Source: Sulfomarinibacter sp963733915
GTDB lineage: Bacteria; Acidobacteriota; Thermoanaerobaculia; Thermoanaerobaculales; Sulfomarinibacteraceae
Direction of reading: 5' to 3'
NCBI GenBank assembly: GCA_963733915.1
Contig: CAVTEP010000011.1
Span: 1,078,238-1,142,237 of the forward strand
DNA: 64,000 nucleotides
Part shown: positions 18,264 through 26,864 of the stretch, piece after piece
Position numbering within the stretch: the first letter of the stretch is position 1
Layout of the letters: each line of letters opens with the position of its first letter
The notes under the pieces: generated by a model
Database searches by the model: none
What the model saw: the letters and a program-made list of their open reading frames with translations, nothing else
What the model was told of the DNA's origin: nothing
Program-made: the position numbers and the translations under genes

Positions 18264-19865
18264 ATGTCGGCAGAACGTCTCTTCAGCTCCTATGGTCTCG
18301 ACAAGAACGGAATCACCAATGTCCGCAAGGTGCACTGGAATCACAACACCCCCTTGCTGTACGAGGACATCATCAAGAACAACGAGGGCCACATCACCCA
18401 CAAGGGACCGGTGATCACCCGCACCGGTCTCCACACCGGGCGCGCCGCCAGGGACAAGTTCATCGTCGAGGAGGACGAGACCAGGGACCACATCTGGTGG
18501 GGCAAGGTCAACAAAGCGATCACCCCCACCACCTTCGAGAACATGTTCCGGCGCCTCCAGGCCTACCTCCAGGACCGCGACGTGTGGGTCCAGGACTGTT
18601 TTGCCGGTGCGGACCCCCGCTACCGGATGCCGGTCCGGGTCGTCACCGTGCGCGCGTGGCACTCGCTCTTCGCCCGCAACATGTTCATCCAGGCCGAACC
18701 GCAGGAGCTCCCCGACCACGTGCCCGATTTCACCATCATCCACGCTCCCAGCTTTCAGGCAATCCCGGAGGTCGACGGCACCAACTCGGAGGCCTTCATC
18801 CTGCTCAACCTGCGGCGCAAGCTGGTGCTGATCGGCGGCACCTCCTATGCGGGCGAGATCAAGAAGTCCATCTTCACCGTCCTCAACTACCGCCTCCCCG
18901 AGCTTCGAGTCCTGCCGATGCACTGCAGCGCCAACATCGGTTCGGATGACGACGTGGCTATCTTCTTCGGCTTGTCGGGGACCGGCAAGACCACTCTGTC
19001 AGCCGACCCCAACCGCCGGTTGATCGGCGACGACGAGCACGGCTGGTCCGACAACGGCGTTTTCAACTTCGAGGGCGGCTGTTACGCCAAGGTCATCCGC
19101 CTGCGCCGGGAGTCGGAGCCCGAGATCTACGCCACCACCGAGATGTTCGGCACGATTCTCGAAAACGTCGGCTATGACGTGATCACCCGCCGCCTCGACC
19201 TCGATGACGACGGCCTGACCGAGAACACCCGCGCCGCCTATCCTTTGAGCCACATCCCGAACATCGTGAAGGAAGGGCGCGCCGGCCACCCCAAGAACAT
19301 CATCATGCTGACCGCCGATGCCTTTGGCGTGCTGCCGCCCATCGCCCGGCTTTCGCCCGAGCAGGCCATGTACCACTTCGTGTCCGGCTACACCGCCAAG
19401 GTCGCCGGCACCGAGGCCGGCGTCACCGAACCGTCGGCGACGTTTTCGGCCTGTTTCGGGGCGCCCTTCATGGTGCGCCCGCCGGCCTACTACGCCGAGC
19501 TGTTGGCGGAGAAGATCAGGGAGCACGGCTCACGCTGCTGGTTGGTCAACACCGGCTGGACCGGCGGCCCCTACGGCACCGGTCACCGCATGCCCATCGA
19601 GCACACCCGCGCCCTGCTCAACGCCGCCCTCGACGGTTCATTGGCAGAAGTGGAGTACGAGAAGGATCCGATCTTCGGGCTCCAGGTGCCGACCTCGTGT
19701 CCGGGCGTCCCCTCCGAGGTCCTGCGGCCGCGCGACACATGGAGTGACCCGGCCGCCTACGACGCCAAGGCGCGTGATCTGGCCGAGCGCTTCCACGCCA
19801 ACTTCGAGCAGTTCGCCGACTCCTCATCGGACGAGATCAAGAATGCCGGACCAAAGAAGCTCTGA
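18264..19865 (+). CDS. pckA: Phosphoenolpyruvate carboxykinase (ATP)
   Basis: Converts oxaloacetate and ATP to phosphoenolpyruvate and CO2, the first step of gluconeogenesis. The 533-residue product has GGTSYAGEIKKSIF (substrate and metal site), MHCSANIG, the kinase-1a loop FGLSGTGKTTLS and the DDEHGWSD kinase-2 region, all typical of the ATP-dependent type. The start at ATG 18264 matches family length; an upstream ATG at 18210 would add 18 residues without similarity. Confidence 0.97.
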   Translation: MSAERLFSSYGLDKNGITNVRKVHWNHNTPLLYEDIIKNNEGHITHKGPVITRTGLHTGRAARDKFIVEEDETRDHIWWGKVNKAITPTTFENMFRRLQAYLQDRDVWVQDCFAGADPRYRMPVRVVTVRAWHSLFARNMFIQAEPQELPDHVPDFTIIHAPSFQAIPEVDGTNSEAFILLNLRRKLVLIGGTSYAGEIKKSIFTVLNYRLPELRVLPMHCSANIGSDDDVAIFFGLSGTGKTTLSADPNRRLIGDDEHGWSDNGVFNFEGGCYAKVIRLRRESEPEIYATTEMFGTILENVGYDVITRRLDLDDDGLTENTRAAYPLSHIPNIVKEGRAGHPKNIIMLTADAFGVLPPIARLSPEQAMYHFVSGYTAKVAGTEAGVTEPSATFSACFGAPFMVRPPAYYAELLAEKIREHGSRCWLVNTGWTGGPYGTGHRMPIEHTRALLNAALDGSLAEVEYEKDPIFGLQVPTSCPGVPSEVLRPRDTWSDPAAYDAKARDLAERFHANFEQFADSSSDEIKNAGPKKL

Positions 19866-19890
19866 GGTTGAACGCGAGAATCAACAGTTG

Positions 19891-20358
19891 TCAGTGATCG
19901 GTCTGGTGACTGTCGAAGACGTCTTTAAGTCTTCTGTTTCTGGCAATTCCAGACCGAGATCTTCCGGCCGACTCGCGAATCCGGTTGAGGGTCTTCGCCA
20001 CCGAAGGCCGGCTGACAATGCGCCGTTCGAGGGTGTACTTGCCGGGAAAGTTGACCAGCGTTATTCCGATAAGCACCGTCAGCAGGCCCTGACCCGGCAA
20101 GACCAGCATGGCGATGCCGGCCAGGATCAGCCCCGCGCCGACGATGTTCTTGAGCACGGTCAGGCTGAGCCACACCGCGGGATGCCGCCGGATCTGGCGG
20201 GCCGGATCCCGACGGTCGCGTACGAAGTAGTCCTCGGGCAGGTAGATGATGACCAGGGGGAAGACCAACAGGGTCACCACGAACATCAGCAGCGACACAC
20301 CGCCGAGCCACTCCAGGAGGCCCTGGTACTCGCGCAGCCAGATCACAAGGTCAGTCAT
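19891..20358 (-). CDS. PGPGW-like small transmembrane protein
   Basis: 155 residues with three hydrophobic segments and a basic tail. The loop motifs LVLPGQGLLTVLIGITL and NFPGKYTLERRI resemble the PGPGW family of small membrane proteins (function unknown). The cytoplasmic tail is rich in Arg and Ser. Convergent with pckA and downstream of the tRNA operon terminator, so it needs its own promoter. Confidence 0.7.
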   Translation of the reverse strand: MTDLVIWLREYQGLLEWLGGVSLLMFVVTLLVFPLVIIYLPEDYFVRDRRDPARQIRRHPAVWLSLTVLKNIVGAGLILAGIAMLVLPGQGLLTVLIGITLVNFPGKYTLERRIVSRPSVAKTLNRIRESAGRSRSGIARNRRLKDVFDSHQTDH

Positions 20359-20415
20359 ACCTTCGAAGCCACTCCCTTGATTGGCCCCAGTCTACCCGGA
20401 TTGGTCGAAGGCCAT

Positions 20416-20440
20416 GAAAAAGCCTCCCGCTTCGGGAGGC
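20416..20440 (-). terminator. Terminator of the tRNA operon
   Basis: On the minus strand an 8-bp perfect stem (GCCTCCCG/CGGGAGGC) with a short loop is followed by five T, about 10 bases after the CCA of the last tRNA. Confidence 0.9.
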
Positions 20441-20450
20441 TCGAGGATGA

Positions 20451-20527
20451 TGGTACGCCCGACTGGATTCGAACCAGCGACCTCCAGATCCGGAGTCTAG
20501 CGCTCTATCCATCTGAGCTACGGGCGC
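20451..20527 (-). tRNA. tRNA-Arg (CCG)
   Basis: Full cloverleaf on the minus strand: acceptor GCGCCCG with CGGGCGT, D arm GCTC/GAGC, anticodon loop CTCCGGA giving CCG, T arm around GGTTCGAATCC. The CCA end is encoded. Last of four tRNAs in the operon. Confidence 0.97.
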
Positions 20528-20538
20528 ACGAGAATAAA

Positions 20539-20615
20539 TGGGGTGAGCGATGGGGATCGAACCCACGACCACAGGAGCCACAATCCTGTGCTCTACCAAC
20601 TGAGCTACGCCCACC
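20539..20615 (-). tRNA. tRNA-His (GTG)
   Basis: Cloverleaf with anticodon loop TTGTGGC (GTG). It shows the His hallmarks: an extra G at position -1 opposite C73, encoded before CCA. Acceptor GTGGGCG pairs with CGCTCAC with one G-U. Confidence 0.97.
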
Positions 20616-20631
20616 ATAATTCGTACCCTAA

Positions 20632-20708
<77 letters not shown>

Positions 20709-20732
20709 AGGTGTCTCGGTGAACGCAATCAA

Positions 20733-20809
<77 letters not shown>

Positions 20810-20860
20810 ACTGGGAGTCCACTCATCTTGCAAAGATCAACTGCCCGAAGGCGAAGGGCG

Positions 20861-20890
20861 AGTATAGGTTTCGGCGGAGGGAAGTGTCAA
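20861..20890 (-). promoter_or_regulatory. Sigma-70-type promoter of the tRNA operon
   Basis: On the minus strand TTGACA (20885-20890) and TATACT (20861-20866) are separated by 18 bases. The -10 lies about 50 bases before tRNA-Pro. Confidence 0.85.
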
Positions 20891-20919
20891 TGGCGTACGC
20901 GGCCCTGGCGGGCCGCGAA

Positions 20920-21024
20920 TTTTGAGGTTTGAGTTTTGAGGTTTGAGTTTTCCCCCTCCCGCCCCTGTTTCTTCGTGGGGGATGGGTGGGAACTCAGAAC
21001 TCAAAACTGAGAACTCAAAACTGG
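20920..21024. repeat. Heptad-period foldback element, copy 2
   Basis: Left arm: four units alternating TTTTGAG and GTTTGAG (20920-20947). Right arm: five units AACTCAG/AACTCAA/AACTGAG (20991-21024). The arms are largely complementary, and a C-rich/G-rich core (CCCCCTCCCGCCCC against GGGGGATGGGTGGG) lies between. It sits between the rph 3' end and the tRNA promoter. Confidence 0.85.
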
Positions 21025-21030
21025 CGACGA

Positions 21031-21777
21031 CTATGGAGCCTTCAGACCGAGCGTTTCCAGCCGCGGCGCGATGATCTCGTTCTGAGCCTTGACCACCTGC
21101 TGTGCGCCCTGCCACCCGATTTCCAACATGGCGACCAGCTGTTCGCGCGAGAACGGCTCGCCTTCGGCGGTGCCCTGGACCTCGATCAGCCGGCCGTCGC
21201 CGGTGTAGACCAGGTTGAGATCGACGTCGCAGTCGAAATCCTCGCCGTAGTCGAGGTCGACCCGCGGTTCGCCGCCTACCATGCCCACCGCGACCGCCAC
21301 GATCTGGTGTGTCAACGGCCACCCGGCGAGGAGGCCCTGCTCGTGCATCCGGCCGAGGGCCAGGACGAGGGCGATCCAGCCGCCGCAGATCGAGGCGGTG
21401 CGGGTGGAGCCGTCGGCCTGGAGGACGTCGCAATCGATCGCCAGGGTGCGCTCGCCGAGGAGGTCGCGGCGGACCGCGGCTCGCAGCGAGCGTCCGATCA
21501 GCCGCTGGATCTCCTGAGAACGGCCGCTCGGGCGGCCGCGGTTGACCTCGCGCTCCGAGCGGGTGTCGGTGGCGCGCGGAAGCATGGCGTACTCGGCAGT
21601 CACCCAGCCCTCACCCGAGCCGCGCAGAAACGGCGCCGTGCGGTCAAGCACGCTGGCATTGCACAGCACGACGGTGTCACCGGCGCGATACAAGACGCTG
21701 CCCTCGGGGTAGCGGATGAAATCGGGCTCGATGGCCACGGGGCGGATCTGGTCGGGGTCGCGGCCGTCGGGACGCAT
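21031..21777 (-). CDS. rph: Ribonuclease PH
   Basis: Phosphorolytic 3'-to-5' exoribonuclease that trims tRNA 3' ends. The 248-residue product begins MRPDGR, carries EGSVLYRAGDTVVLCNASV, the catalytic region GWVTAEYAMLPRATDTRSERE and RTLAIDCDVLQADGSTRTASICG, with DFDCDVDLNLV as an active-site aspartate cluster near residue 180. Location next to a tRNA operon suits the function but the transcripts are separate. Confidence 0.96.
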   Translation of the reverse strand: MRPDGRDPDQIRPVAIEPDFIRYPEGSVLYRAGDTVVLCNASVLDRTAPFLRGSGEGWVTAEYAMLPRATDTRSEREVNRGRPSGRSQEIQRLIGRSLRAAVRRDLLGERTLAIDCDVLQADGSTRTASICGGWIALVLALGRMHEQGLLAGWPLTHQIVAVAVGMVGGEPRVDLDYGEDFDCDVDLNLVYTGDGRLIEVQGTAEGEPFSREQLVAMLEIGWQGAQQVVKAQNEIIAPRLETLGLKAP

Positions 21778-21816
21778 GGGCAGCTCCTTGTCGGGGGACG
21801 AGTATAGACCCTCGTT

Positions 21817-21910
21817 GAATTAGGAATTGAGGAATTAGGAATGAGGAATGAGGAATGAGGAATTGCCGCCCCACCTCCCCCAATAGTGGGACGATTCGTG
21901 GAGGTGGGGC
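21817..21910. repeat. Heptad-period array with 11-bp hairpin, copy 3
   Basis: Units GAATTAG, GAATTGA, GAATTAG, GAATGAG three times, GAATTGC (21817-21866, one 8-base step). It is followed by a perfect 11-bp stem GCCCCACCTCC (21868-21878) with GGAGGTGGGGC (21900-21910). Only the left array is present. It occupies the divergent spacer between rph and the outer-membrane-like gene. Confidence 0.8.
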
Positions 21911-21934
21911 TTCATTGGTGTATCGTGCGCAGCG

Positions 21935-22882
21935 ATGATTGGATCACGACCACGCGGCCCGAGAGTTCCGCTCGCGTTTTCTGTGTTGATCCAGCTGTGG
22001 TGTGTCGCCGGCGTTCTCTCGACGCCGGTGTTTGCGCAGGAGCTGGTGCCGGCGGCGTACACGCCGGCGCCGGTGGGGGTCAACCTGTTGTCGCTCGCGG
22101 GCGGGTACAGCAGCGGTGATCTCTCCTTCGACCCTTCGCTGCCGGTGTCTGACGCCAGCGCCGACATCAACACCTGGACGCTCAGCTACGGGCGAACCTT
22201 TAGCGCCTTCGGGCGTGCCGCCACCGTTACTGCCATCGTGCCCTGGGTGGTCGGCGATCTCGAGGGCGTCTACCTGGGCGAGCAGACCTATGTGGAGCGA
22301 TCCGGTCTCGCCGACTCCGTGCTTCGAGTCGGGGTCAATCTATTCGGCGCGCCTGCTATGGATGTCATGGCGTTCCGAACCTACCGTCCAAGCACCCTGG
22401 TTGGGGCGAGCCTCATCGTCAGTGCTCCGACCGGGGAGTACGACCCGTCCAAGCTGATCAATATCGGCACCAACCGTTGGGGCTTCAAGCCCGAGATCGG
22501 CGCCGTCCAGGTCGTCGGCCGATGGGCCTTCGATTTCTACGTCGGCGGGTGGTTCTATACCACCAACACGGACTTCTACGGCGGCAGGACCCGTGAACAG
22601 GACCCGATCTTCTCAACCCAGGCCCACGTCCGCTACTTCGTCAATCGTGATATCTGGGCGGCCATCGACGGCAACTTCTGGCGCGGCGGACAGACCTCGG
22701 TGGACGGGGTGACCAACGACGATCTCCAGCGCAACTCGCGGGTCGGTCTCACGGTGGCCTGGACGGTGGCGCCGCATCACGGGCTGCGGATCGCCGCCAG
22801 CCGCGGCGCCTTTACCCGTATCGGCGGCGACTTTTCGTCCATCGGTCTGTCGTATAACTACACCTGGATGAAGAAACCGTAG
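21935..22882 (+). CDS. Outer-membrane beta-barrel-like protein (MetA-pathway/transporter family)
   Basis: 315 residues with a signal sequence ending VLSTPVFAQ near residue 35, then a beta-rich body with alternating aromatic residues and a terminal aromatic strand (SSIGLSYNYTWMKKP). Phrases such as TYRPSTLVGASLIVSAPTGEYDPSKLINIGTNRWGFKPEIG match the 'putative MetA-pathway of phenol degradation' porin-like family (PF13557-type). A true transport substrate is not known for the family. Confidence 0.75.
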   Translation: MIGSRPRGPRVPLAFSVLIQLWCVAGVLSTPVFAQELVPAAYTPAPVGVNLLSLAGGYSSGDLSFDPSLPVSDASADINTWTLSYGRTFSAFGRAATVTAIVPWVVGDLEGVYLGEQTYVERSGLADSVLRVGVNLFGAPAMDVMAFRTYRPSTLVGASLIVSAPTGEYDPSKLINIGTNRWGFKPEIGAVQVVGRWAFDFYVGGWFYTTNTDFYGGRTREQDPIFSTQAHVRYFVNRDIWAAIDGNFWRGGQTSVDGVTNDDLQRNSRVGLTVAWTVAPHHGLRIAASRGAFTRIGGDFSSIGLSYNYTWMKKP

Positions 22883-22886
22883 GGTT

Positions 22887-22997
22887 GAATTAGGAATGAG
22901 GAATGAGGAATGAGGAATTCCCCTCCGCCCTCCCACGTACCCCCGGGTGGGCGGGTGGCATTCCTAATTCCTAATTCCTCATTCCTAATTCTTAATT
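22887..22997. repeat. Heptad-period foldback element, copy 4
   Basis: Left arm GAATTAG, GAATGAG three times, GAATTCC (22887-22921). Right arm ATTCCTA/ATTCCTC repeated from 22960 to 22997. The arms are complementary over about 35 bp and enclose a CCGCCC/GGGCGG core. The element sits between two convergent genes, and its right end includes the murI stop codon. Confidence 0.88.
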
Positions 22998-23793
22998 AGA
23001 TATCTACGACCTCGAGGTGCTCGGGCTCCCGCCCGAGGATCGTGAAGGCGATCCGCAGGAAGCGGTCGGAGGCGTCGGTGAGCTGGATGTGGACGTCACC
23101 CGTCTCGCCGTGCGAGGTGTCGATGAGCTCGGCGTGGTCGACGACCACCGCGTCGGTCACCGCCGTGGCCGAGTCCACGAGTTGGACAACCGGCCCCACG
23201 ACCCGGCGCAGCGAAGGCCGCAAGAGCGGATAGTGGGTGCAGCCCAGGATCAGGGTCTCGGCGCCCCACTCGAGCATCGGCTGCAGGTAGTGGCGGGCGA
23301 TCTGGTCGGTCACGGGATGGTCGCCCCAACCCTCTTCGGCGAGAGGCACGAACAGCGGGCAGGGCGTCGCCCGCACTTCGATTGTGGGCCCGAGGCCGGC
23401 AAGTGCCTTCTGATAGGAGGCTGAGCGGATGGTGCCCTCGGTGCCGATGACGCCTATGCGGTCGGCGCCGGTTACGAGCGCGGCGCGGACGCCCGGCTGC
23501 ACCACCCCGACTACCGGCACCGGCGAGTCGGCGGCGACGGCGTCGAGGGCGTACGAGGACGCGGTGTTGCAGGCCACCACCAGCAGCTTGACGTCGTGAC
23601 GGATCAGGTGAGCAGCGGCGTTCAGCGCATAGCGCCGCACTGTGGATTCGGTCTTGGTGCCATAAGGGAGGCGCGCGGTATCACCGAGATAGAGATACTG
23701 CTCCCCGGGCATGCGCTCGCGCAAGGCCTGCAAAACAGTCAGTCCGCCGACTCCGGAGTCGAAGATCCCGATGGGTCGGCTGCGGCCCCTCAT
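22996..23793 (-). CDS. murI: Glutamate racemase
   Basis: Makes D-glutamate for peptidoglycan. The 265-residue protein has IGIFDSGVGGLTVLQAL at the start, the first catalytic cysteine in VVACNTASSYALD near residue 75 and the second in LILGCTHYPLLRPSL near 187. It overlaps the upstream GerMN gene by four bases and forms an operon with it and the amidase, an all-envelope set. Confidence 0.96.
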   Translation of the reverse strand: MRGRSRPIGIFDSGVGGLTVLQALRERMPGEQYLYLGDTARLPYGTKTESTVRRYALNAAAHLIRHDVKLLVVACNTASSYALDAVAADSPVPVVGVVQPGVRAALVTGADRIGVIGTEGTIRSASYQKALAGLGPTIEVRATPCPLFVPLAEEGWGDHPVTDQIARHYLQPMLEWGAETLILGCTHYPLLRPSLRRVVGPVVQLVDSATAVTDAVVVDHAELIDTSHGETGDVHIQLTDASDRFLRIAFTILGREPEHLEVVDI

Positions 23794-24356
23794 GAGGCGG
23801 CGATGAAACGCTTGTTGAGGACCAGCGGTCGTGACAGGTCGAGGTGACCGGTCAGGGTCGGTACCTCGTGTCCTCCGAATAGAATCTGAACGGCCGTGAT
23901 CTCAGGGCAATTGAGGATGATCGAGTTGACAACACCGTAGGCCAGAAGCAGCTCGGTGCTCGAGCCCGCAAGCGGCTCGGGCGGCGCCGTCAGGTCGACA
24001 AAGGCGTTTCCGTGTTGATCGACAAAGATCGCCTCGAGCGCTGCTTGATACGGGATGGGTGGTGCCAGCCTGGAGTTCGACACGGGCCCCGCCAGGAGCT
24101 CGCCCATCACGACCCGGATGCGTTCATGAACCTCGTCTGGGAGCGGTACCGAGCGGAGCTCGGGGTGGAGCATGCCGTCGCCGCCGGCAAAGAGCAGGAT
24201 CACGCGCTGCTCGGGAGCCGGCGTCGGTGTCGGAAGCGCCTCGACTGGCGCCGTCGGTTGCTCGGCGACCCGCGCCGCGCCGCCCTGCAGCAGCCAGAAG
24301 AGCAGAGCGACCGCAGTTACGGCCGCGAGCGCAATCAAGGCGACCCGCCAGCCCAT
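23790..24356 (-). CDS. GerMN-domain protein
   Basis: 188 residues: an N-terminal membrane anchor (VALIALAAVTAVALLFWLL), a Pro/Thr-rich linker (PTAPVEALPTPTPAPE), then a GerMN domain (RIRVVMGELLAGPVSN, AIFVDQHGNAFVDLT, LLLAYGVVNSIILNCPEITAVQILFGG). GerMN domains occur in spore-germination and envelope lipoproteins and are often linked to peptidoglycan amidases, as here: the amidase gene ends at the GerMN start. Confidence 0.85.
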   Translation of the reverse strand: MGWRVALIALAAVTAVALLFWLLQGGAARVAEQPTAPVEALPTPTPAPEQRVILLFAGGDGMLHPELRSVPLPDEVHERIRVVMGELLAGPVSNSRLAPPIPYQAALEAIFVDQHGNAFVDLTAPPEPLAGSSTELLLAYGVVNSIILNCPEITAVQILFGGHEVPTLTGHLDLSRPLVLNKRFIAAS

Positions 24357-25801
24357 CAGGGTCTCACGAAGTCCTCGATGCCGGCGGCGATGGCCTCGGC
24401 GAGTTGCTGCTGATAGTCCGGTTGCGCCAACCGCTCCGCCTCGGACGGGCTGGAGAGGAAGCCGACCTCGACCAGAATGGCGGGCATGGTGGCGCCGGTC
24501 AGAACTACGAACGGCGCCTGTTTGACGCCGCGATCACGGGTACCAAGACGGGCGTTGAGCCGACTCTGGACCGCGAGCGCGAGTGATGCGCTCTCGTTGA
24601 GAACCTCTGCCTGTGCCATGTCCCACAGGATGAGGTCGAGGGTCGAGCGTCCGCCGTTTGTTTGCGCCGTTCGATTTTCGAGCTCCGCCGTCGCGGCCGC
24701 GGCCTCGTCGGAGGCTCGGTCGAGGCTCATGTAATAGGTTTCCGCGCCCGTCACCGATCTGACCGTGGACGCGTTGGCGTGGAGCGATACAAAAACCGGC
24801 GCCTCGAGCCGGTTGGCCAGGGCGCTGCGGTCGGTGAGGGCGCGGCTCTGGTCGCCGTCGCGGGTCAACCGTACCGCGTAGCCGTGACTTTCGAGAATCC
24901 GCGCCAGACGGCGCGCGATCGCCATGGTCAGGTCCTTCTCCGTCAGGCCGTCGGGTGACCGGGCGCCGATGTCGTCGCCGCCGTGGCCGGGGTCGATCAC
25001 TATCGGCTGCGGCCCCGAACGGGTCAGAACCATTGTCTGCGCCGGGACGGGTGTCGGCGTCGGCCGCACCGGACCAAGCTCGATCGTGACCCGGGGAGGG
25101 TCGTCCAGGACGTGCCACGAGAGAAGGCCGATTCCCTTTACGAGATCGACTGTTACGATCTGCTCTTGGCTCGACAGAGAGCGGACCCGCTGCGATCGAA
25201 ACGGTACGCTCGCGTCGAGGTGAGGGGTGGCGTCGATGAACCGGACCATCAGCGACCCGTCCGCAGCATTCTCGACCTCGACCGTCGCCGGTCGACCGAG
25301 GGTCAGGAGCAGGGTGGTCGTGGTGCCGAAGTCAGCTGCAACCGGGCGTACGCTGATCGGGTCGGCGAAGCGTGATCCGCGTTCGATCCGGTAGCCGAGC
25401 GGGATCTGCTCCAGGTGAAACCCGAGCGGGCTCAACAACCAGCGGTCGAGATAGGCTGCCGAGACCGCAATCCCGCCGGGCGAGGTGACCGGCGCCTCGT
25501 TTGCCTCTTGCAGGTTGCCGTTGATGAGCAGGACCTTGTGGTCAACAGCGAACTGGACCACGTGGTCACCGTAGAGCACGCCCCAGGTTCCTGCGGACGG
25601 TGAAAACCTGGTCTCGGCGCCCACCAACTCGAGGACCGGGAGGGTTTCCACCCGCGACCCGAAACGGGGAACGACGATGGCCCTGTCGTCGAAATGGAAC
25701 TCGACCGTACGCCCGTACTCCTGTGCGGGCAGCGCGGAAGCTGCGAGAGCAAGGGTCACAAGGAGGATGAGTGATCTTTGTTTCAAAACCTGTAAATCCA
25801 T
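24356..25801 (-). CDS. N-acetylmuramoyl-L-alanine amidase
   Basis: Cleaves the MurNAc-L-Ala bond of peptidoglycan. ATG at 25801 gives a signal peptide (MDLQVLKQRSLILLVTLALAASALPAQ). Residues about 30-280 form a beta-rich N-terminal region resembling AMIN/copper-amine-oxidase-like domains, followed by a Pro/Thr linker (RPTPTPVPAQ). The C-terminal Amidase_3 domain has the zinc ligands in DPGHGGDDIGA, TEKDLTM and SLHANAS and the catalytic Glu in ILVEVGFLSS. 481 residues. First gene of the amidase-GerMN-murI operon. Confidence 0.93.
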   Translation of the reverse strand: MDLQVLKQRSLILLVTLALAASALPAQEYGRTVEFHFDDRAIVVPRFGSRVETLPVLELVGAETRFSPSAGTWGVLYGDHVVQFAVDHKVLLINGNLQEANEAPVTSPGGIAVSAAYLDRWLLSPLGFHLEQIPLGYRIERGSRFADPISVRPVAADFGTTTTLLLTLGRPATVEVENAADGSLMVRFIDATPHLDASVPFRSQRVRSLSSQEQIVTVDLVKGIGLLSWHVLDDPPRVTIELGPVRPTPTPVPAQTMVLTRSGPQPIVIDPGHGGDDIGARSPDGLTEKDLTMAIARRLARILESHGYAVRLTRDGDQSRALTDRSALANRLEAPVFVSLHANASTVRSVTGAETYYMSLDRASDEAAAATAELENRTAQTNGGRSTLDLILWDMAQAEVLNESASLALAVQSRLNARLGTRDRGVKQAPFVVLTGATMPAILVEVGFLSSPSEAERLAQPDYQQQLAEAIAAGIEDFVRP

Positions 25802-25938
25802 TTGCTGCCGACCACTCTGATCGGCGGGGCTCGGGCTGAGGCGCGGGCCCCGGAACCGTCGTGAATTGTAGTGGACTCGATCGCAGAGAACTCGAATCCT
25901 CGCCCTGATCTCCGCCAGTGCGGCCCTATTGTACGCCA

Positions 25939-25979
25939 CAAATTCGGCCCTCAACCCGTCGGGTTGAGGGCCGAATTTG
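25939..25979. other. Perfect 19-bp hairpin next to the tmRNA 3' end copy
   Basis: CAAATTCGGCCCTCAACCC (25939-25957) pairs perfectly with 25961-25979 around a GTC loop. On the minus strand it would directly follow the duplicated tmRNA 3' end, where a terminator would be expected, although no long T run follows. Confidence 0.8.
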
Positions 25980-25999
25980 GTGGAGGCGGTGGGAATCGA
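25978..25999 (-). other. Partial copy of the tmRNA 3' end (attachment-site-like)
   Basis: 22 bases, reading on the minus strand from TCGATTCCCACC to the terminal CCA, are identical to the 3' end of ssrA at 26415-26436. The match stops before the 5' half of the T stem, so this is not a functional RNA. tmRNA 3' ends are common integrase targets; this looks like the outer half of an att duplication, 437 bases from the intact gene. No integrase remains. Confidence 0.75.
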
Positions 26000-26011
26000 C
26001 ACTGCGGGTTC

Positions 26012-26283
26012 GGGGCCTGTCCGAGTATTGGATACGACCGCGTTATGCGCCGCGGCGTCAGGTGCTGCGGCGCCGTGACGAAGTCGATCTCTCTCGATCG
26101 TCGAGGAGCGGCGACGCGGCAGATGGCGCCGCGGCGCCGTAACCCGTAGGGCGCTGGGGTCTTGCGGGCGCAGGCTTCGTTCCGAATCGTCGACGATGCC
26201 GGACATCGACTTCCTCATCGCGCCTAGCCTGCGCACCGCAATACCCCTGCGCGCGGCGCGTACCCAATACTCGGACAGGCCCC
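26012..26283. mobile_element. MITE-like 272-bp element with 20-bp terminal inverted repeats
   Basis: The termini GGGGCCTGTCCGAGTATTGG (26012-26031) and its exact complement (26264-26283) bound a GC-rich palindromic interior: further arms such as ACGAAGTCGAT near 26079 and ATCGACTTCCTCAT near 26203 are also inverted copies with mismatches. No coding capacity for a transposase. No clear target-site duplication is visible. It lies between the two tmRNA 3' end copies. Together with the hairpin it fills the otherwise gene-free 25802-26414. Confidence 0.7.
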
Positions 26284-26381
26284 TGACGGCGCGAAGTGAA
26301 AGCGGACGGGTCGCGAAGTGAGCCGGCCTGCGTGAACGCGCCGATCGGCCGTAGACCGATTGGCAGGGCGCGACAGAATAC

Positions 26382-26406
26382 AAAAAGCCCGCCAGATCGG
26401 CAGGCT
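26382..26406 (-). terminator. Terminator of ssrA
   Basis: On the minus strand an 8-bp stem (AGCCTGCC/GGCGGGCT, one G-U) with a 5-base loop is followed by four more T. It begins nine bases after the tmRNA 3' end. Confidence 0.85.
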
Positions 26407-26414
26407 GTTCATTG

Positions 26415-26763
26415 TGGTGGAGGCGGTGGGAATCGAACCCACGTCCGAGGAACTCCGATTGCCGGTTTCTCCGTGTGCAGCCGGCTAGTTGATCTCGCCG
26501 CGTGGTCAGTTAGCTGGCAACCTCCCTCGCGGCCAGCCCGAAAAATCTCGACCGCCGCCTTCGGGCGCGACGGCGATCCAGCCCATCTGACTTCGTCGCT
26601 TTCAGACCGACGGGCCGAGCCTCGAGAGCGACGTGGCTACCTAAGCAGCCAGAGCGTAGTTGTTATCGGCAGTTGAAATTGCCTTCACCCGTTTTACGAG
26701 CGGATGACCCTCGACACGCTGCCGACAACCGGAACCGTTCCCCGTCAAAACCTGGACGCCCCC
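26415..26763 (-). ncRNA. ssrA: Transfer-messenger RNA (tmRNA)
   Basis: Rescues stalled ribosomes. The 5' end GGGGGCG pairs with the 3' end CGCCTCC (G-U allowed), and the 3' T arm GGACGTGGGTTCGATTCCCAC with encoded ACCA is the classic tmRNA tail. The tag frame (26641-26682, minus strand) starts with a GCA resume codon and reads AISTADNNYALAA then TAG. A-rich bases (CGTAAAAC) precede the resume codon as usual. Length 349. One-piece, not permuted. Confidence 0.96.
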
Positions 26764-26864
26764 AGATTTCGTTGGCAAGAGAGCATTTTAGCACCTTCGT
26801 AGGTCGCTTTACTCATTGTGTATACGTACCGAGAGGTGTTTCTATTCCGTATCCCGGGGAGCAG

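Noticed and set aside
25978..25999. Second tmRNA gene
   Set aside because: Match ends after 22 bases; the tag region and 5' end are missing.
25802..26383. In-frame 194-codon extension of the amidase
   Set aside because: It runs through the MITE-like element and the hairpin, shows no conserved protein, and a signal peptide starts cleanly at 25801.
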